Below are positions 10,011-19,994 of a DNA stretch of 64,000 nt, in pieces. Position 1 is the stretch's first letter. Each line of letters begins with the position of its first letter. A program made the translations under genes and the position numbers. The notes below the pieces were generated by a model. The model was given only the letters and a program-made list of their open reading frames with translations. It did not search any database and had not been told where the DNA came from. This stretch comes from Arthrobacter sp. (GTDB lineage Bacteria > Actinomycetota > Actinomycetes > Actinomycetales > Micrococcaceae): positions 1 through 64,000 of the forward strand of contig JAHFUZ010000010.1 in NCBI GenBank assembly GCA_023264815.1, read 5' to 3'.

Positions 10011-11609
10011 ATGTCGAGCCAACCGCCCGCCGCACCACCCGTGGCGATGACCCACCGCCAGATCATGGAAGCCCTGACCGGGCTCCTCGCAGCATTCTTT
10101 ACCGCCATCCTCAGCAGCACCATCGTGGCCAACGCGCTGCCCACCATCATGTCCGACCTGCACGGAACCCAGACCGACTTCGCCTGGGTGATCACTGCCG
10201 CGCTGCTGGCGAACGCCGTCACGACCCCCATCTGGGGCAAGCTGTCCGACCTCTTCAACAAGAAGCTGCTGGTCCAGCTGAGCATCGTCATCTTCGTGGC
10301 CGGCTCGGTGATGGCCGGACTCTCCGAAACCATTCCGCTGCTGCTCACCGCCCGGGTCATCCAGGGCGTGGCCATGGGCGGGCTCACCGCGCTGGCCCAG
10401 TCCATCATCGGCACCATGATCCCGCCACGTGACCGCGGCAAATACTCCGGGTACATGGGCGCCGTGATGGCTGTAGGTACAGCCGGCGGACCGCTGCTCG
10501 GCGGATTCGTCGTGGACAGCCCGCTGGGCTGGCGCTGGACGTTTTTCGTCTGCGTGCCGCTCGCCGTCGTCGCGCTCATCCTGCTTCAGGTGACCCTGAA
10601 GATCCAGCACGTCAAACGCCCCGCCAAGATCGACTGGCTCGGCTCCATCCTCCTGACCTCCGGCGTCAGCCTGCTCCTGATCTGGGTCTCCTTCGCCGGC
10701 AACCCCGCCTACTACGACTGGGTTTCCTGGCAGTCCGCCGCCATGGTGGGCGGCGGCCTGGCGCTGTTGGCCCTGCTGGTCCTGGTCGAATCCAAGGTGG
10801 AACAGCCCATCATCCCGTTGAAGATCATTTCGGAGCGCACCACTGCCCTGGCCATCCTTGCCTCCGTGGCCGTAGGCATCGCGATGTTCGGCTCCACAAC
10901 GTTCCTGGGCCAGTACTTCCAGGTTGCCCGCGGCGCCACGCCCACGGAAGCCGGGCTCCTGACCCTCCCGATGATCGCGGGCAACCTGACCGGTTCCGTG
11001 GTGTCGGGACTGCTCATCAGCCGCACGGGCAAGTGGAAGGTCTACCTGATCGGCGGTTCCATCCTGCTCATTGGCGGACTGGGCCTGGCGGGAACCATGG
11101 ACCACACCACCGAACTGTGGCAGGCCGGGATCTTCACCGCCATCCTGGGCATGGGCCTGGGCATGCTGATGCAGAACCTTGTCCTCGCCGTGCAGAACAC
11201 CGTCCGCGCCTCGGACATCGGCACGGCCAGCGCGTCCGTGGCCTTCTTCCGCTCGGTGGGCGGCGCGATCGGCGTCGCCGTGCTCGGCGCAGTGCTCAGC
11301 AACCGGGTCACGGAACTCGCCACCGAGGGCCTGGCCAAGGCCGGCATTCCGGTGGCCGGCGGTTCCGCGGGCGCATCCATGGACCTGGTGGACATGCCCG
11401 CCCCAGTCCGCGAGATTATGCGGGCCGCCTACGGGGATGCCACCGCCGAAGTCTTCCTGATCTCTGCCGGGGTGGCCGTGGTGGCACTGCTCGCGGTGCT
11501 GTTCATCAAGGAGCGCCCGCTGCGGCGCACGGTGGACATCCAGCCGGAGGTGCGTGCGGACGCTGACGCGGAACGTACGACGCCGGAGCTCACCTCCGCC
11601 AGCCGCTGA
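10011..11609 (+). CDS. MDR-type MFS exporter (DHA2/EmrB-QacA-like)
   Basis: Multi-TM ORF; internal ATG at 10011 directly after marR stop is preferred over the ORF-track start at 9735. Confidence 0.9.
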   Translation: MSSQPPAAPPVAMTHRQIMEALTGLLAAFFTAILSSTIVANALPTIMSDLHGTQTDFAWVITAALLANAVTTPIWGKLSDLFNKKLLVQLSIVIFVAGSVMAGLSETIPLLLTARVIQGVAMGGLTALAQSIIGTMIPPRDRGKYSGYMGAVMAVGTAGGPLLGGFVVDSPLGWRWTFFVCVPLAVVALILLQVTLKIQHVKRPAKIDWLGSILLTSGVSLLLIWVSFAGNPAYYDWVSWQSAAMVGGGLALLALLVLVESKVEQPIIPLKIISERTTALAILASVAVGIAMFGSTTFLGQYFQVARGATPTEAGLLTLPMIAGNLTGSVVSGLLISRTGKWKVYLIGGSILLIGGLGLAGTMDHTTELWQAGIFTAILGMGLGMLMQNLVLAVQNTVRASDIGTASASVAFFRSVGGAIGVAVLGAVLSNRVTELATEGLAKAGIPVAGGSAGASMDLVDMPAPVREIMRAAYGDATAEVFLISAGVAVVALLAVLFIKERPLRRTVDIQPEVRADADAERTTPELTSASR

Positions 11610-11760
11610 CCGCCGTGTCCCGGCACACGTGAGGGCCCCTTGATTCCGGGGCCGTGTCTTTTGCGTTCGGACCGGCGCCCCGGCGGCGCCCCAAGTACAC
11701 CGCTGGGATGATCTTTTCCCGAAGATGTTTCGGTCAGGCAACAGATTTCGTACAGTGGGT

Positions 11761-11779
11761 AGGCTAACAATGTCAGCCT
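11761..11779. promoter_or_regulatory. Candidate operator upstream of the ABC exporter pair
   Basis: AGGCTAACA-A-TGTCAGCCT, 9-bp arms with one mismatch. Confidence 0.4.
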
Positions 11780-11834
11780 CTGCTGCTACCACTTATCTCA
11801 CCATTTCGCGCTCTCTCCCTAAGGACCCGTGGGC

Positions 11835-13568
11835 ATGCTCCTCACCCTGATACGGCGCTATTCGAAGCCGTATGCGCCGTACATCGTGGCGGTCATAGTC
11901 TTCCAGTTGGCATCCACCATCGCAGCGCTCTACCTGCCCAGCCTCAACGCCCGGATCATCGATGAAGGCGTTTCCCGCGGAGACACGGACTTCATCTGGC
12001 GCACCGGCGCCCTGATGCTCCTGGTGGCCATCGTCCAGGTGGGCACCGCCATCGCGGGCGTCTACTACGGCTCCAGGACGGCCATGGCCGTGGGCCGCGA
12101 CCTGCGCCGCGGAGTGTTCCGCAAGGTCACCAGCTTCTCCGCGAAGGACGTCAACGCGTTTGGCGCCCCCACCCTCATCACCCGCGGCACCAACGATGTC
12201 CAGCAGGTCCAGATGCTGGTGCTGATGGGCCTGAACTTCATGGTGGCCACGCCCATCATGTGCATCGGCGGCATCATCATGGCGCTCCGCGAGGACCTCA
12301 ACCTGTCCTGGCTGGTGTGGGTTTCCGTGCCGGTGCTGATCGTGGTGGTGGGCTACCTCGTGGTCCGGCTGATGCCCCTCTTCCGCACCATGCAGAAGAA
12401 GATCGACCGCATCAATGCCGTGCTGCGCGAGCAGATCATCGGCATCCGCGTGGTCCGCGCCTTCGTCCGCGAGCCTTACGAGACTGACCGTTTCGGCGTG
12501 GCCAACAAGGACCTGACCGATGTCTCCCTGAAGATCGGGGCCCTGTTTGTCCTGATGTTCCCGGCCATCGGCATGATCCTGCACCTCTCCACCGCCGCAG
12601 TCCTGTGGTTCGGTGGCCAGCGGGTGGAATCCGGAGACATGCAGGTGGGCGCCCTGACCGCCTTCCTGCAGTACCTGCTGCAGATCCTGATCGCCGTCAT
12701 GATGGGCACCTTTATGGCCATGATGATTCCCCGTGCCTCGGTCTGCGCGGACCGCATTGGTGAGGTGCTCGACGTCGAACCTTCCATCCATGACCCCGAG
12801 CACCCCGAAACACCCGCCACGCTGGCCGGTGTGGTGGAGTACCGGAACGTCACCTTTGCCTACCCCGGTGCCGAGTCGCCGGTGCTGAGCAACATCAGCT
12901 TCACCGCCAAGCCGGGGGAGACCGTCGCCATCATCGGCTCAACCGGGGCGGGCAAGACTTCGCTGCTGTCACTGCTGCCGCGCCTTTACGACATCGCCGA
13001 GGGCGAGGTGCTCCTGGACGGCGTCTCCGTCGCCAACCTGGACCGGGCCGAAATCACCAAGCGCGTGGCCCTCGTCCCGCAGCGGCCCTACCTGTTCTCC
13101 GGCACCATCGAACACAACCTGCGCTTCGGCAAGACCGAAGCCACGGACCAGGAACTATGGGATGCGCTGCGCACGGCCCAGGGTGAGGACTTTGTCCGCG
13201 AGAAGAAGAACGGCCTGAATTCCCGCATTGCCCAGGGCGGCACCAACGTCTCTGGCGGCCAGCGGCAGCGGCTCTGCATAGCCCGCGCCCTGGTCACTAA
13301 ACCCAAGGTGTACCTCTTTGACGACTCATTCTCCGCCCTGGATGTGGCCACGGATGCCCGGCTCCGGGCCGCGCTGAAACGCACCACCGCCGACGCCACC
13401 GTGATTATCGTGGCCCAGCGGATTTCCACCATCACCGAGGCTGACCAGATCCTGGTCCTGGACAACGGCAGGATCGTGGACCGCGGAACGCATGAGGAAC
13501 TCCTGGAAACCTCACCCACCTACCAGGAAATTGTTGAATCCCAGCTGAGCGTGGAGGAAATGGCATGA
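11835..13568 (+). CDS. ABC transporter permease/ATP-binding subunit 1 (degenerate catalytic site)
   Basis: Type I exporter TMD plus NBD: GSTGAGKTS, NVSGGQRQRL; Walker B LFDDSFSALD with Asp in the catalytic Glu position. Confidence 0.92.
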   Translation: MLLTLIRRYSKPYAPYIVAVIVFQLASTIAALYLPSLNARIIDEGVSRGDTDFIWRTGALMLLVAIVQVGTAIAGVYYGSRTAMAVGRDLRRGVFRKVTSFSAKDVNAFGAPTLITRGTNDVQQVQMLVLMGLNFMVATPIMCIGGIIMALREDLNLSWLVWVSVPVLIVVVGYLVVRLMPLFRTMQKKIDRINAVLREQIIGIRVVRAFVREPYETDRFGVANKDLTDVSLKIGALFVLMFPAIGMILHLSTAAVLWFGGQRVESGDMQVGALTAFLQYLLQILIAVMMGTFMAMMIPRASVCADRIGEVLDVEPSIHDPEHPETPATLAGVVEYRNVTFAYPGAESPVLSNISFTAKPGETVAIIGSTGAGKTSLLSLLPRLYDIAEGEVLLDGVSVANLDRAEITKRVALVPQRPYLFSGTIEHNLRFGKTEATDQELWDALRTAQGEDFVREKKNGLNSRIAQGGTNVSGGQRQRLCIARALVTKPKVYLFDDSFSALDVATDARLRAALKRTTADATVIIVAQRISTITEADQILVLDNGRIVDRGTHEELLETSPTYQEIVESQLSVEEMA

Positions 13569-15631
13569 GCGCCGCCAAGAAGGACGCCACACGGGCCGAG
13601 GACAAAGGCCTGGGAAGCGGGACGGCAGCTCCAGGCGGGATCCTGGAGGACGACGACTTCGTCGAGGAGGAGTACACGCCCTCCGAAGCCGACGGCGACA
13701 TGTTTGGCGGCATGCCGGCCAAAAAGGCTGAGCACTTCTGGCCCTCGGCCAAACGCCTGCTGGGACTGCTGAAGCCCGAGGCCGTGGGCATCTACGCCGT
13801 GGTGGGCCTGGTTGTGGTCTCGGTGGTCCTGAACGTCATCGCCCCCAAGATCCTGGGCCAGGCCATGGACGTGATCTTCGGCGGCGTGGTGGGTAAACAG
13901 CTGCCCGCCGGCGCCAGCAAGGACCAGTTCGTCGAGGGGCTGCGCCAGCAGGGCCAGGACAACTTCGCGGACATGGTGGCCAGGATGGAACTTGTTCCGG
14001 GCACCGGAATCAACTTCCAGAAGCTGTCCGTCCTGATCGCTATTGTGCTGCTGATGTACTTTGTGGCCAACATTTTCCTGTGGCTGCAGGGCTACGTGCT
14101 GAACCGCATTGTCATGAAGGTGATCCGCAAGCTCCGGGATGATACCGAGAAGAAGCTGAACCGGCTCCCGCTGAACTACTTCGATACCCGCCAGCGCGGC
14201 GACGTGCTGTCCCGGGTGACGAACGACGTCGACAACGTCCAGCAGGCGCTGCAGCAGGCCTTCGCCCAGCTGATCAGCTCGCTGCTGACCGTCATTGGCA
14301 TTGTCATCATGATGTTCATCGTTTCCTGGCAGCTGGCCCTGATCGCCCTGATCGCGCTGCCGCTCTCCGGCCTCGCCGCCGGCCTGATCGGCTCCCGGAG
14401 CCAGAAACTGTTCGCCGCCCAATGGAAGAACACCGGTTCGCTGAACGGCCAGATCGAGGAGTCCTTTTCCGGCCACGACCTGGTGCGGGTCTTCGGCCGC
14501 GATGCCGACATGCTGGAACGCTTCGAAGAACGCAACGAGGCCCTCTACAAGGCCAGCTTCGGCGCCCAGTTCGTCTCCGGCATGATCTTCCCGGTCATGC
14601 AGTTCGTCTCCTACCTCAGCTATGTGGGCATCGCCGTGGTGGGCGGGCTGCGGGTGGCTTCGGGCTCCATGTCCCTGGGTGACGCCACGGCGTTCATCCA
14701 GTACTCGCGCGAGTTCACCCAGCCGCTGGGGCAGATGGCCGGCATGGCCAACATGCTGCAGTCCGGTGTGGCCTCCTCCGAGCGGGTGTTCGAATTCCTT
14801 GACGCCGATGAGCAGGATGCCGAGACCGCCACGGAGCACTTGCCGGCCAAGACCGACGGGCACGTGGAGTTCCAGGACGTCACCTTCAGCTACACCCCGG
14901 ACAGGCCGCTGATCGAGAACCTGTCCTTCACGGCTGAGCCCGGGCACACCGTGGCCATTGTTGGCCCCACGGGCGCCGGTAAGACCACCCTGGTGAACCT
15001 GGTGATGCGCTTCTACGAGCTCAACTCCGGGTCCATCACCCTGGACGGGGTGGACGTCACCAAGCTGAGCCGTTCCGAACTGCGGTCCAAGGTGGGCATG
15101 GTCCTCCAGGACGCGTGGCTGTTCGGCGGGTCCATCTACGACAACATCCGGTACGGCAACCTGGACGCCACCGAGGAACACGTCATGGCGGCCGCGAAGG
15201 CCACCTTCGTGGACCGCTTCGTGCGCGCCCTGCCTGACGGCTATGACACGGTGATCGACGAGGAAGGCAACAACGTCAGCGCCGGTGAAAAGCAGCTCAT
15301 CACCATCGCCCGGGCGTTTGTGGCCAACCCGTCGCTGCTCATCCTGGATGAGGCCACCAGTTCCGTGGATACGCGCACCGAGCTGCTGGTCCAGAAGGCC
15401 ATGGCGGCGCTGCGGACCGACCGCACCAGCTTTGTGATCGCCCATCGCCTGTCCACCATCCGCGACGCCGACACCATCCTGGTGATGGAAAACGGCAAGA
15501 TCGTGGAACAGGGCAACCACAAGACGCTGCTGGCGGCAGAGGGCGCTTACTACCGCCTGTACATGTCCCAGTTCGCCGGTTCCGATGTTGAGGAAACCGT
15601 TGTGGACGATTCGACGGCGGTGCACAGCTGA
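13565..15631 (+). CDS. ABC transporter permease/ATP-binding subunit 2
   Basis: GPTGAGKTT and canonical LLILDEATSSVD, signature NVSAGEKQLI; ATGA overlap with the preceding gene. Confidence 0.92.
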   Translation: MSAAKKDATRAEDKGLGSGTAAPGGILEDDDFVEEEYTPSEADGDMFGGMPAKKAEHFWPSAKRLLGLLKPEAVGIYAVVGLVVVSVVLNVIAPKILGQAMDVIFGGVVGKQLPAGASKDQFVEGLRQQGQDNFADMVARMELVPGTGINFQKLSVLIAIVLLMYFVANIFLWLQGYVLNRIVMKVIRKLRDDTEKKLNRLPLNYFDTRQRGDVLSRVTNDVDNVQQALQQAFAQLISSLLTVIGIVIMMFIVSWQLALIALIALPLSGLAAGLIGSRSQKLFAAQWKNTGSLNGQIEESFSGHDLVRVFGRDADMLERFEERNEALYKASFGAQFVSGMIFPVMQFVSYLSYVGIAVVGGLRVASGSMSLGDATAFIQYSREFTQPLGQMAGMANMLQSGVASSERVFEFLDADEQDAETATEHLPAKTDGHVEFQDVTFSYTPDRPLIENLSFTAEPGHTVAIVGPTGAGKTTLVNLVMRFYELNSGSITLDGVDVTKLSRSELRSKVGMVLQDAWLFGGSIYDNIRYGNLDATEEHVMAAAKATFVDRFVRALPDGYDTVIDEEGNNVSAGEKQLITIARAFVANPSLLILDEATSSVDTRTELLVQKAMAALRTDRTSFVIAHRLSTIRDADTILVMENGKIVEQGNHKTLLAAEGAYYRLYMSQFAGSDVEETVVDDSTAVHS

Positions 15632-15681
15632 ACGCCAACGGCAACGCGCCCGCTCCCCGGCGCATCGAGGTCCTGGTCCCC

Positions 15682-16098
15682 ATGCGCTGGGGCGACATGG
15701 ACGCCTACGGACATATCAACAACGTCCAGATCGTCCGGATGCTGGAGGAGGCCCGGATCGCCGCGTTCGGGCCGCCCCGCGGAACTGGTATGCCGGGGCT
15801 CGAACCGGAAGTGGCCCTCTTCAACGAGGTCCCGGACGGAACACTGGCACTCGTGGTGGACCACAAGATCCGCTACGTCAGGACCCTCGAGTACAGGAAC
15901 GTTCCGGCCGTGGTCCAGGTCTGGATCGGTGCCGTGAAAGGCGCCAGCTTCGACATCCACTACGTGGTGCAGGACCCTGTCACCAAGGAGGACTGCGTCC
16001 GGGCGAGCAGCCACCTGGCGTTCGTTGATGCAGCATCCGGGCGTATCCTGCGGCTGACCCCGGAGCAGAAGGAGCGGATGGCACCCTTCACCTTTTGA
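15682..16098 (+). CDS. Acyl-CoA thioesterase (hot-dog fold)
   Basis: MRWGDMDAYGHINNVQIVRMLEEARIA typical 4HBT motif. True start may lie slightly upstream. Confidence 0.85.
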   Translation: MRWGDMDAYGHINNVQIVRMLEEARIAAFGPPRGTGMPGLEPEVALFNEVPDGTLALVVDHKIRYVRTLEYRNVPAVVQVWIGAVKGASFDIHYVVQDPVTKEDCVRASSHLAFVDAASGRILRLTPEQKERMAPFTF

Positions 16099-16165
16099 GC
16101 TGCGCACCCGGCCCCCGTTTGCAAGGGCGGGTTCCACGCCCGAAACTGGGTATATCCACAAAGGA

Positions 16166-16414
16166 GTGTTGACCATGGCTAAGAAAAACAAAAAGACCTG
16201 GAAAGAGATGTCGCCGGCCGCGCGGACAGGTTTCGTGGCGGTGGGGATAGTGCAGGTGGCCCTGATGCTGGCCGCCCAGCGCGACATTTCGAAGCGCCCG
16301 GCGTCCCAGATCAACGGCCCAAAGGCAGCCTGGCGGGCGGCCGCCCTGATCAATTTCATCGGCCCGATGGGCTACTTCATTCTGGGGCGCAAACGGCCCG
16401 GGGCAGCCACGTAG
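16166..16414 (+). CDS. Small membrane protein (PLDc_N-like)
   Basis: Two TM segments; INFIGPMGYFILGRK resembles the PLD-nuclease N-terminal membrane domain. Confidence 0.6.
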   Translation: MLTMAKKNKKTWKEMSPAARTGFVAVGIVQVALMLAAQRDISKRPASQINGPKAAWRAAALINFIGPMGYFILGRKRPGAAT

Positions 16415-16487
16415 GATCGGCCCGGGAACCAGGCCCGGACAGGAACCGTGGAGCGGGCGTCCAGCTTAAGCCTGTAAATTTGAAGGC

Positions 16488-18722
16488 ATGACCCCGCCTC
16501 CCAAGACTGCAATGCACCGCGCCCTCGGAGTCTCCAAAGAGATCGAAGAGGCGGCATGGTTTGTGCTGGGTCCGGGGCTCCAGGGCAAGCCCTCGGCCCT
16601 GGACGGCAAGACCTTAACCTGGACCTCGGAAGCCGCGGCCGAGCTGCTGGACCGCCTGGAACGCGGCGTGCCGGACGCCAAAGCGCCCATGATGACCAAC
16701 CTCCGGCAGAACCTCGACGGTGCCTCGCGGGAGGCCAAACAGCTCGCCGTCGAACTGCTCTTCCTGCAGTCGCTGCCGCTGGCCCACGAGGTCAAGTCGC
16801 TCAAGGTCAAGCGTGCCCGCGTGGCGGAGGCCGCCTCCTGGCTGGAGCCTGCGCTGGAACTGCCCGAGGAACTCTATAAGGGCATGACGGACCACGGCGT
16901 GATCAGGGACCGCACCGCGGAATTCAACTGGACCATCTGGGACCATCTCAAGTGGCTCTGCCGCTTCGTCCTGCACGTTGACCAGCAGGTGCCCGCCGCC
17001 ATCACCAAGGCACTGAAGGATCCGCTGAAATTCCATGAGCTGGCCGCGGGCACCCCGGATGACCAGCACGCCATCCGCCGCAGCATCGAGTACCTCGCCT
17101 GGCCCAGTTACTTCGAACCCGTGGTGGCCGACGTCGAACGCCGGGAAATCCGGGACGCCTTTGCCTCCCTGGTGGGCGGTGCCAACGGCGACTCGGACGA
17201 GGATGTCACCGCGGACATCCACCGCATCCGCCTGCACCTGGACGAACAGGCCGGGCAGCGCATCGACTGGTACGCCCGCCAGCTCGTCAGCCAGTGGCGC
17301 AAGGTGGGGGATCCGGGCCGCCGGGCCTGGCTGCTGCGCACCCACAGCGACAACGCCGAGCTCCTTGCCTCGTGGCACGAGGAGGAAAAGGTGACGCTCG
17401 ACGTCGAACACCTCCGCCACCTGGACCCCGGCGTGACTGCCGGGCTGGTGCAGCACGCCGTTGACGAGGACTATAAGCACCTCGGCTACGTGGAGCGGGA
17501 GGACACCAAAACAGCGGTGTTCGCTTTCCTTACCGTCATGAAGCCGGGCGACCTTGTCCTGTACCAGAACTCGGGCACCGTGCGGCTTGGGGTGGTGCTC
17601 GGCGAGCCGGAGCACAATGAGGACAACCGCCAGATGCGTCGCAAGGTGCGGTGGCTCGACGACGAAGGCCACGCCACCGGCGAACTGCCCCGCCACGTCC
17701 AGCGGCAGCTGGCCACCGCCGGGATCGTCGTGGACGTCACCAAGGTGGTGCAGGCGCTGCAGGCCCTCGTCCCCGGCGAAGCGGAACCGGACGACGACGA
17801 CCCCGCCACAGCCGCCGTCGAAGTCGTCCCTGTGCCTGAGGGCTTCCGCCCGCTGAGCCGCGACTTCGCGGCTTCGCTCCACATGGACCTCGAACCGCTG
17901 CAGGAGATCGCGGAACTGCTGGAGGAGAACCGGCAGCTGGTGCTCTACGGTCCGCCGGGCACCGGAAAGACGTACCTTGCCAAACACCTCGCCGCCGAGC
18001 TCGCGCAGGACAAGACCGACGAGCGCGTGAAGCTGGTGCAGTTCCACCCGTCGTACGCCTACGAGGACTTTTTCGAAGGCTACCGGCCGGACAAGACCGA
18101 CGAGGGCCAGGTGTCCTTCAAACTTGTGGCTGGGCCGCTGCGCCGCCTGGCGGAGGAAGCCGCCAAACCCGGGAACGAAAAGAAGCCCTACTTCCTGATC
18201 ATCGATGAGATGAACCGCGCCAACCTCGCCAAGGTATTCGGCGAGCTGTACTTCCTGCTGGAATACCGCGACGACAGAATCTACCTGCAGTACAGCCCCA
18301 ACGAGCCGTTTACGTTGCCGGATAACCTCTACATCATTGGCACCATGAATACCGCTGACCGCTCCATCGCCATGATGGATGCGGCCATCCGCCGCCGGTT
18401 TGCGTTCATTGAGCTGCACCCGCAGACGGAGCCGGTCAAGGGCTCGCTGCTGCGGTTCCTGCAGGCCCGGCAGCTGGACACTACTCCGGCGCTGCTGCTC
18501 GATGCGCTCAACGCCGCCATCGACGAATGGGACCGTGACCTGATGATCGGCCCGTCGTACTTCATGAAGCCCGCCGCCCAGAGCCCTGCCGGACTCCGCC
18601 GGATCTGGAAGTACGAGCTCATGCCGCTGCTCGAGGAGCACTATCACGGCCAGCTGACCCGGGCCCAGCTGGAGGAACGGTTCGGACTGGAGCCGCTCCT
18701 GGGACGCCTTGCGGCCAGCTAA
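16488..18722 (+). CDS. McrB-like AAA+ ATPase with long N-terminal region
   Basis: LVLYGPPGTGKTYLAKHL (Walker A), VQFHPSYAYEDFFEGYRP, GTMNTADRSIAMMDAAIRRRF are McrB-family signatures. Confidence 0.88.
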   Translation: MTPPPKTAMHRALGVSKEIEEAAWFVLGPGLQGKPSALDGKTLTWTSEAAAELLDRLERGVPDAKAPMMTNLRQNLDGASREAKQLAVELLFLQSLPLAHEVKSLKVKRARVAEAASWLEPALELPEELYKGMTDHGVIRDRTAEFNWTIWDHLKWLCRFVLHVDQQVPAAITKALKDPLKFHELAAGTPDDQHAIRRSIEYLAWPSYFEPVVADVERREIRDAFASLVGGANGDSDEDVTADIHRIRLHLDEQAGQRIDWYARQLVSQWRKVGDPGRRAWLLRTHSDNAELLASWHEEEKVTLDVEHLRHLDPGVTAGLVQHAVDEDYKHLGYVEREDTKTAVFAFLTVMKPGDLVLYQNSGTVRLGVVLGEPEHNEDNRQMRRKVRWLDDEGHATGELPRHVQRQLATAGIVVDVTKVVQALQALVPGEAEPDDDDPATAAVEVVPVPEGFRPLSRDFAASLHMDLEPLQEIAELLEENRQLVLYGPPGTGKTYLAKHLAAELAQDKTDERVKLVQFHPSYAYEDFFEGYRPDKTDEGQVSFKLVAGPLRRLAEEAAKPGNEKKPYFLIIDEMNRANLAKVFGELYFLLEYRDDRIYLQYSPNEPFTLPDNLYIIGTMNTADRSIAMMDAAIRRRFAFIELHPQTEPVKGSLLRFLQARQLDTTPALLLDALNAAIDEWDRDLMIGPSYFMKPAAQSPAGLRRIWKYELMPLLEEHYHGQLTRAQLEERFGLEPLLGRLAAS

Positions 18723-19986
18723 GGGGCTGCCGGCCAAACCTACGCAGGCGCCCCTGCATGGCGGGCCGGTTAAGGGCCCCAAGTACCTGGTCCTGGATGA
18801 GCTGTCTGGCGGCATCGTGGAGCGGCTGGACGCTGCCAGCGCCGCGTTCCTGAACGCCTCGGGCCTGGCCAAGGCTTCGCCCATGGGGATGGGTCTGTAC
18901 CGGATCGAGCCGGTGGGCAAGGTGGGGTCGGTCCGCACGGCCACCATGCAGCTGGACATCCGGCCCAAAGACCGGCTGGGGCTCAGCCGGCTGCTTTTCC
19001 TCCTCAGCTACGCCGGGAACCAGGGCTTCCGGGCGGATTCTGTGGCCGCCGTCGAGGACCGCGAACTGTGGAGCGCACTGGCCGAGTCCCTGGCCCAGCT
19101 TGCCGAGCGTGCCCTGGGCCGGGGTGTGCTGCAGGGCTACCTCACCGTGGATGAGTCGCTCCGCACCGTGAAGGGCCGCATCCGGATCTCGGACCAGATT
19201 TCCCGCCGCCCCGGCATGCTGGTGCCGCTGGAGGTGTCCTACGACGAGTTCACGGAGGACATTGCCGAAAACCGGATCCTCCGTGCTGCCCTTGAACGCA
19301 TGGGCCAGGTCCCGCGCGTTCGGCCCGAGGTGCTGAGCCGCCTGCGCCAGCTGAAGGGAAAGCTCGACGCCGTCACCCGCCTTCCGGCCGGCGCGCCGCT
19401 GCCGCCGTGGACACCCAGCAGGATGAACGTCCGCTACCACTCGGTACTGCGCCTTGCCGGGCTGATTCTGCGGAACGCGTCCGCTGAATCCGGCGACGGC
19501 AAGCAACAGACGGCATCGTTTGTAGTGGACATGGGACAGGTGTTCGAGGACTTCGTGGGGGCGGCTCTCCGCGAGGCCATGGCGTCGTACCCGGGGGAGA
19601 CGCGGCTGCAGTACAACGCGCTCCTCAGTGAGGCGGTGCACGACGCCGACAGGCTTTCGGTGCGCCCGGATGCGGTGCACCTGCTCGGCGGACGCCCTGT
19701 GGTGGTCTACAACGCCAAGTACAAGGCCGCCGCGGATATTGGTGCGTCCCTGACGGCCGACCACTACCAGATGCTCGCCCACTGCACCGCGCTCGGCGTG
19801 CCCACCGCCTGGCTTATCTATGCCGGCGCCGGCGAGATCAAGCTGCGGCGGATCCTCAATACAGACATCGACATTGTGGAGTTTCCGCTGGATCTGTCCC
19901 TGCCGCCGTCGGACATTCTGGCAGCGGTGGCGGAGCTGGCGCGCCGGTCGTGGGGTGAAGTCGTCCGGAATTCCCTGGACGGGTAG
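18709..19986 (+). CDS. McrC-like restriction component
   Basis: VSYDEFTEDIAENRILRAALERM and PD-(D/E)xK-like RPD...VVVYNAKYKAA. TTG start overlaps mcrB; start uncertain. Confidence 0.82.
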   Translation: MRPAKGLPAKPTQAPLHGGPVKGPKYLVLDELSGGIVERLDAASAAFLNASGLAKASPMGMGLYRIEPVGKVGSVRTATMQLDIRPKDRLGLSRLLFLLSYAGNQGFRADSVAAVEDRELWSALAESLAQLAERALGRGVLQGYLTVDESLRTVKGRIRISDQISRRPGMLVPLEVSYDEFTEDIAENRILRAALERMGQVPRVRPEVLSRLRQLKGKLDAVTRLPAGAPLPPWTPSRMNVRYHSVLRLAGLILRNASAESGDGKQQTASFVVDMGQVFEDFVGAALREAMASYPGETRLQYNALLSEAVHDADRLSVRPDAVHLLGGRPVVVYNAKYKAAADIGASLTADHYQMLAHCTALGVPTAWLIYAGAGEIKLRRILNTDIDIVEFPLDLSLPPSDILAAVAELARRSWGEVVRNSLDG

Positions 19987-19994
19987 GGCGCCGC

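Noticed and set aside
9981-11792. 603-aa minus-strand ORF opposite the MFS exporter
   Set aside because: Gly/His/Asp/Gln-rich codon shadow of the MFS gene.
13520-15625. 701-aa minus-strand ORF opposite ABC subunit 2
   Set aside because: Shadow ORF: low-complexity His/Gly/Gln/Asp/Arg-rich translation antisense to a well-supported ABC gene, as expected in high-GC DNA.
16614-18968. 784-aa minus-strand ORF opposite mcrB
   Set aside because: Antisense to a gene with clear AAA+ motifs; the translation has no recognisable domain.
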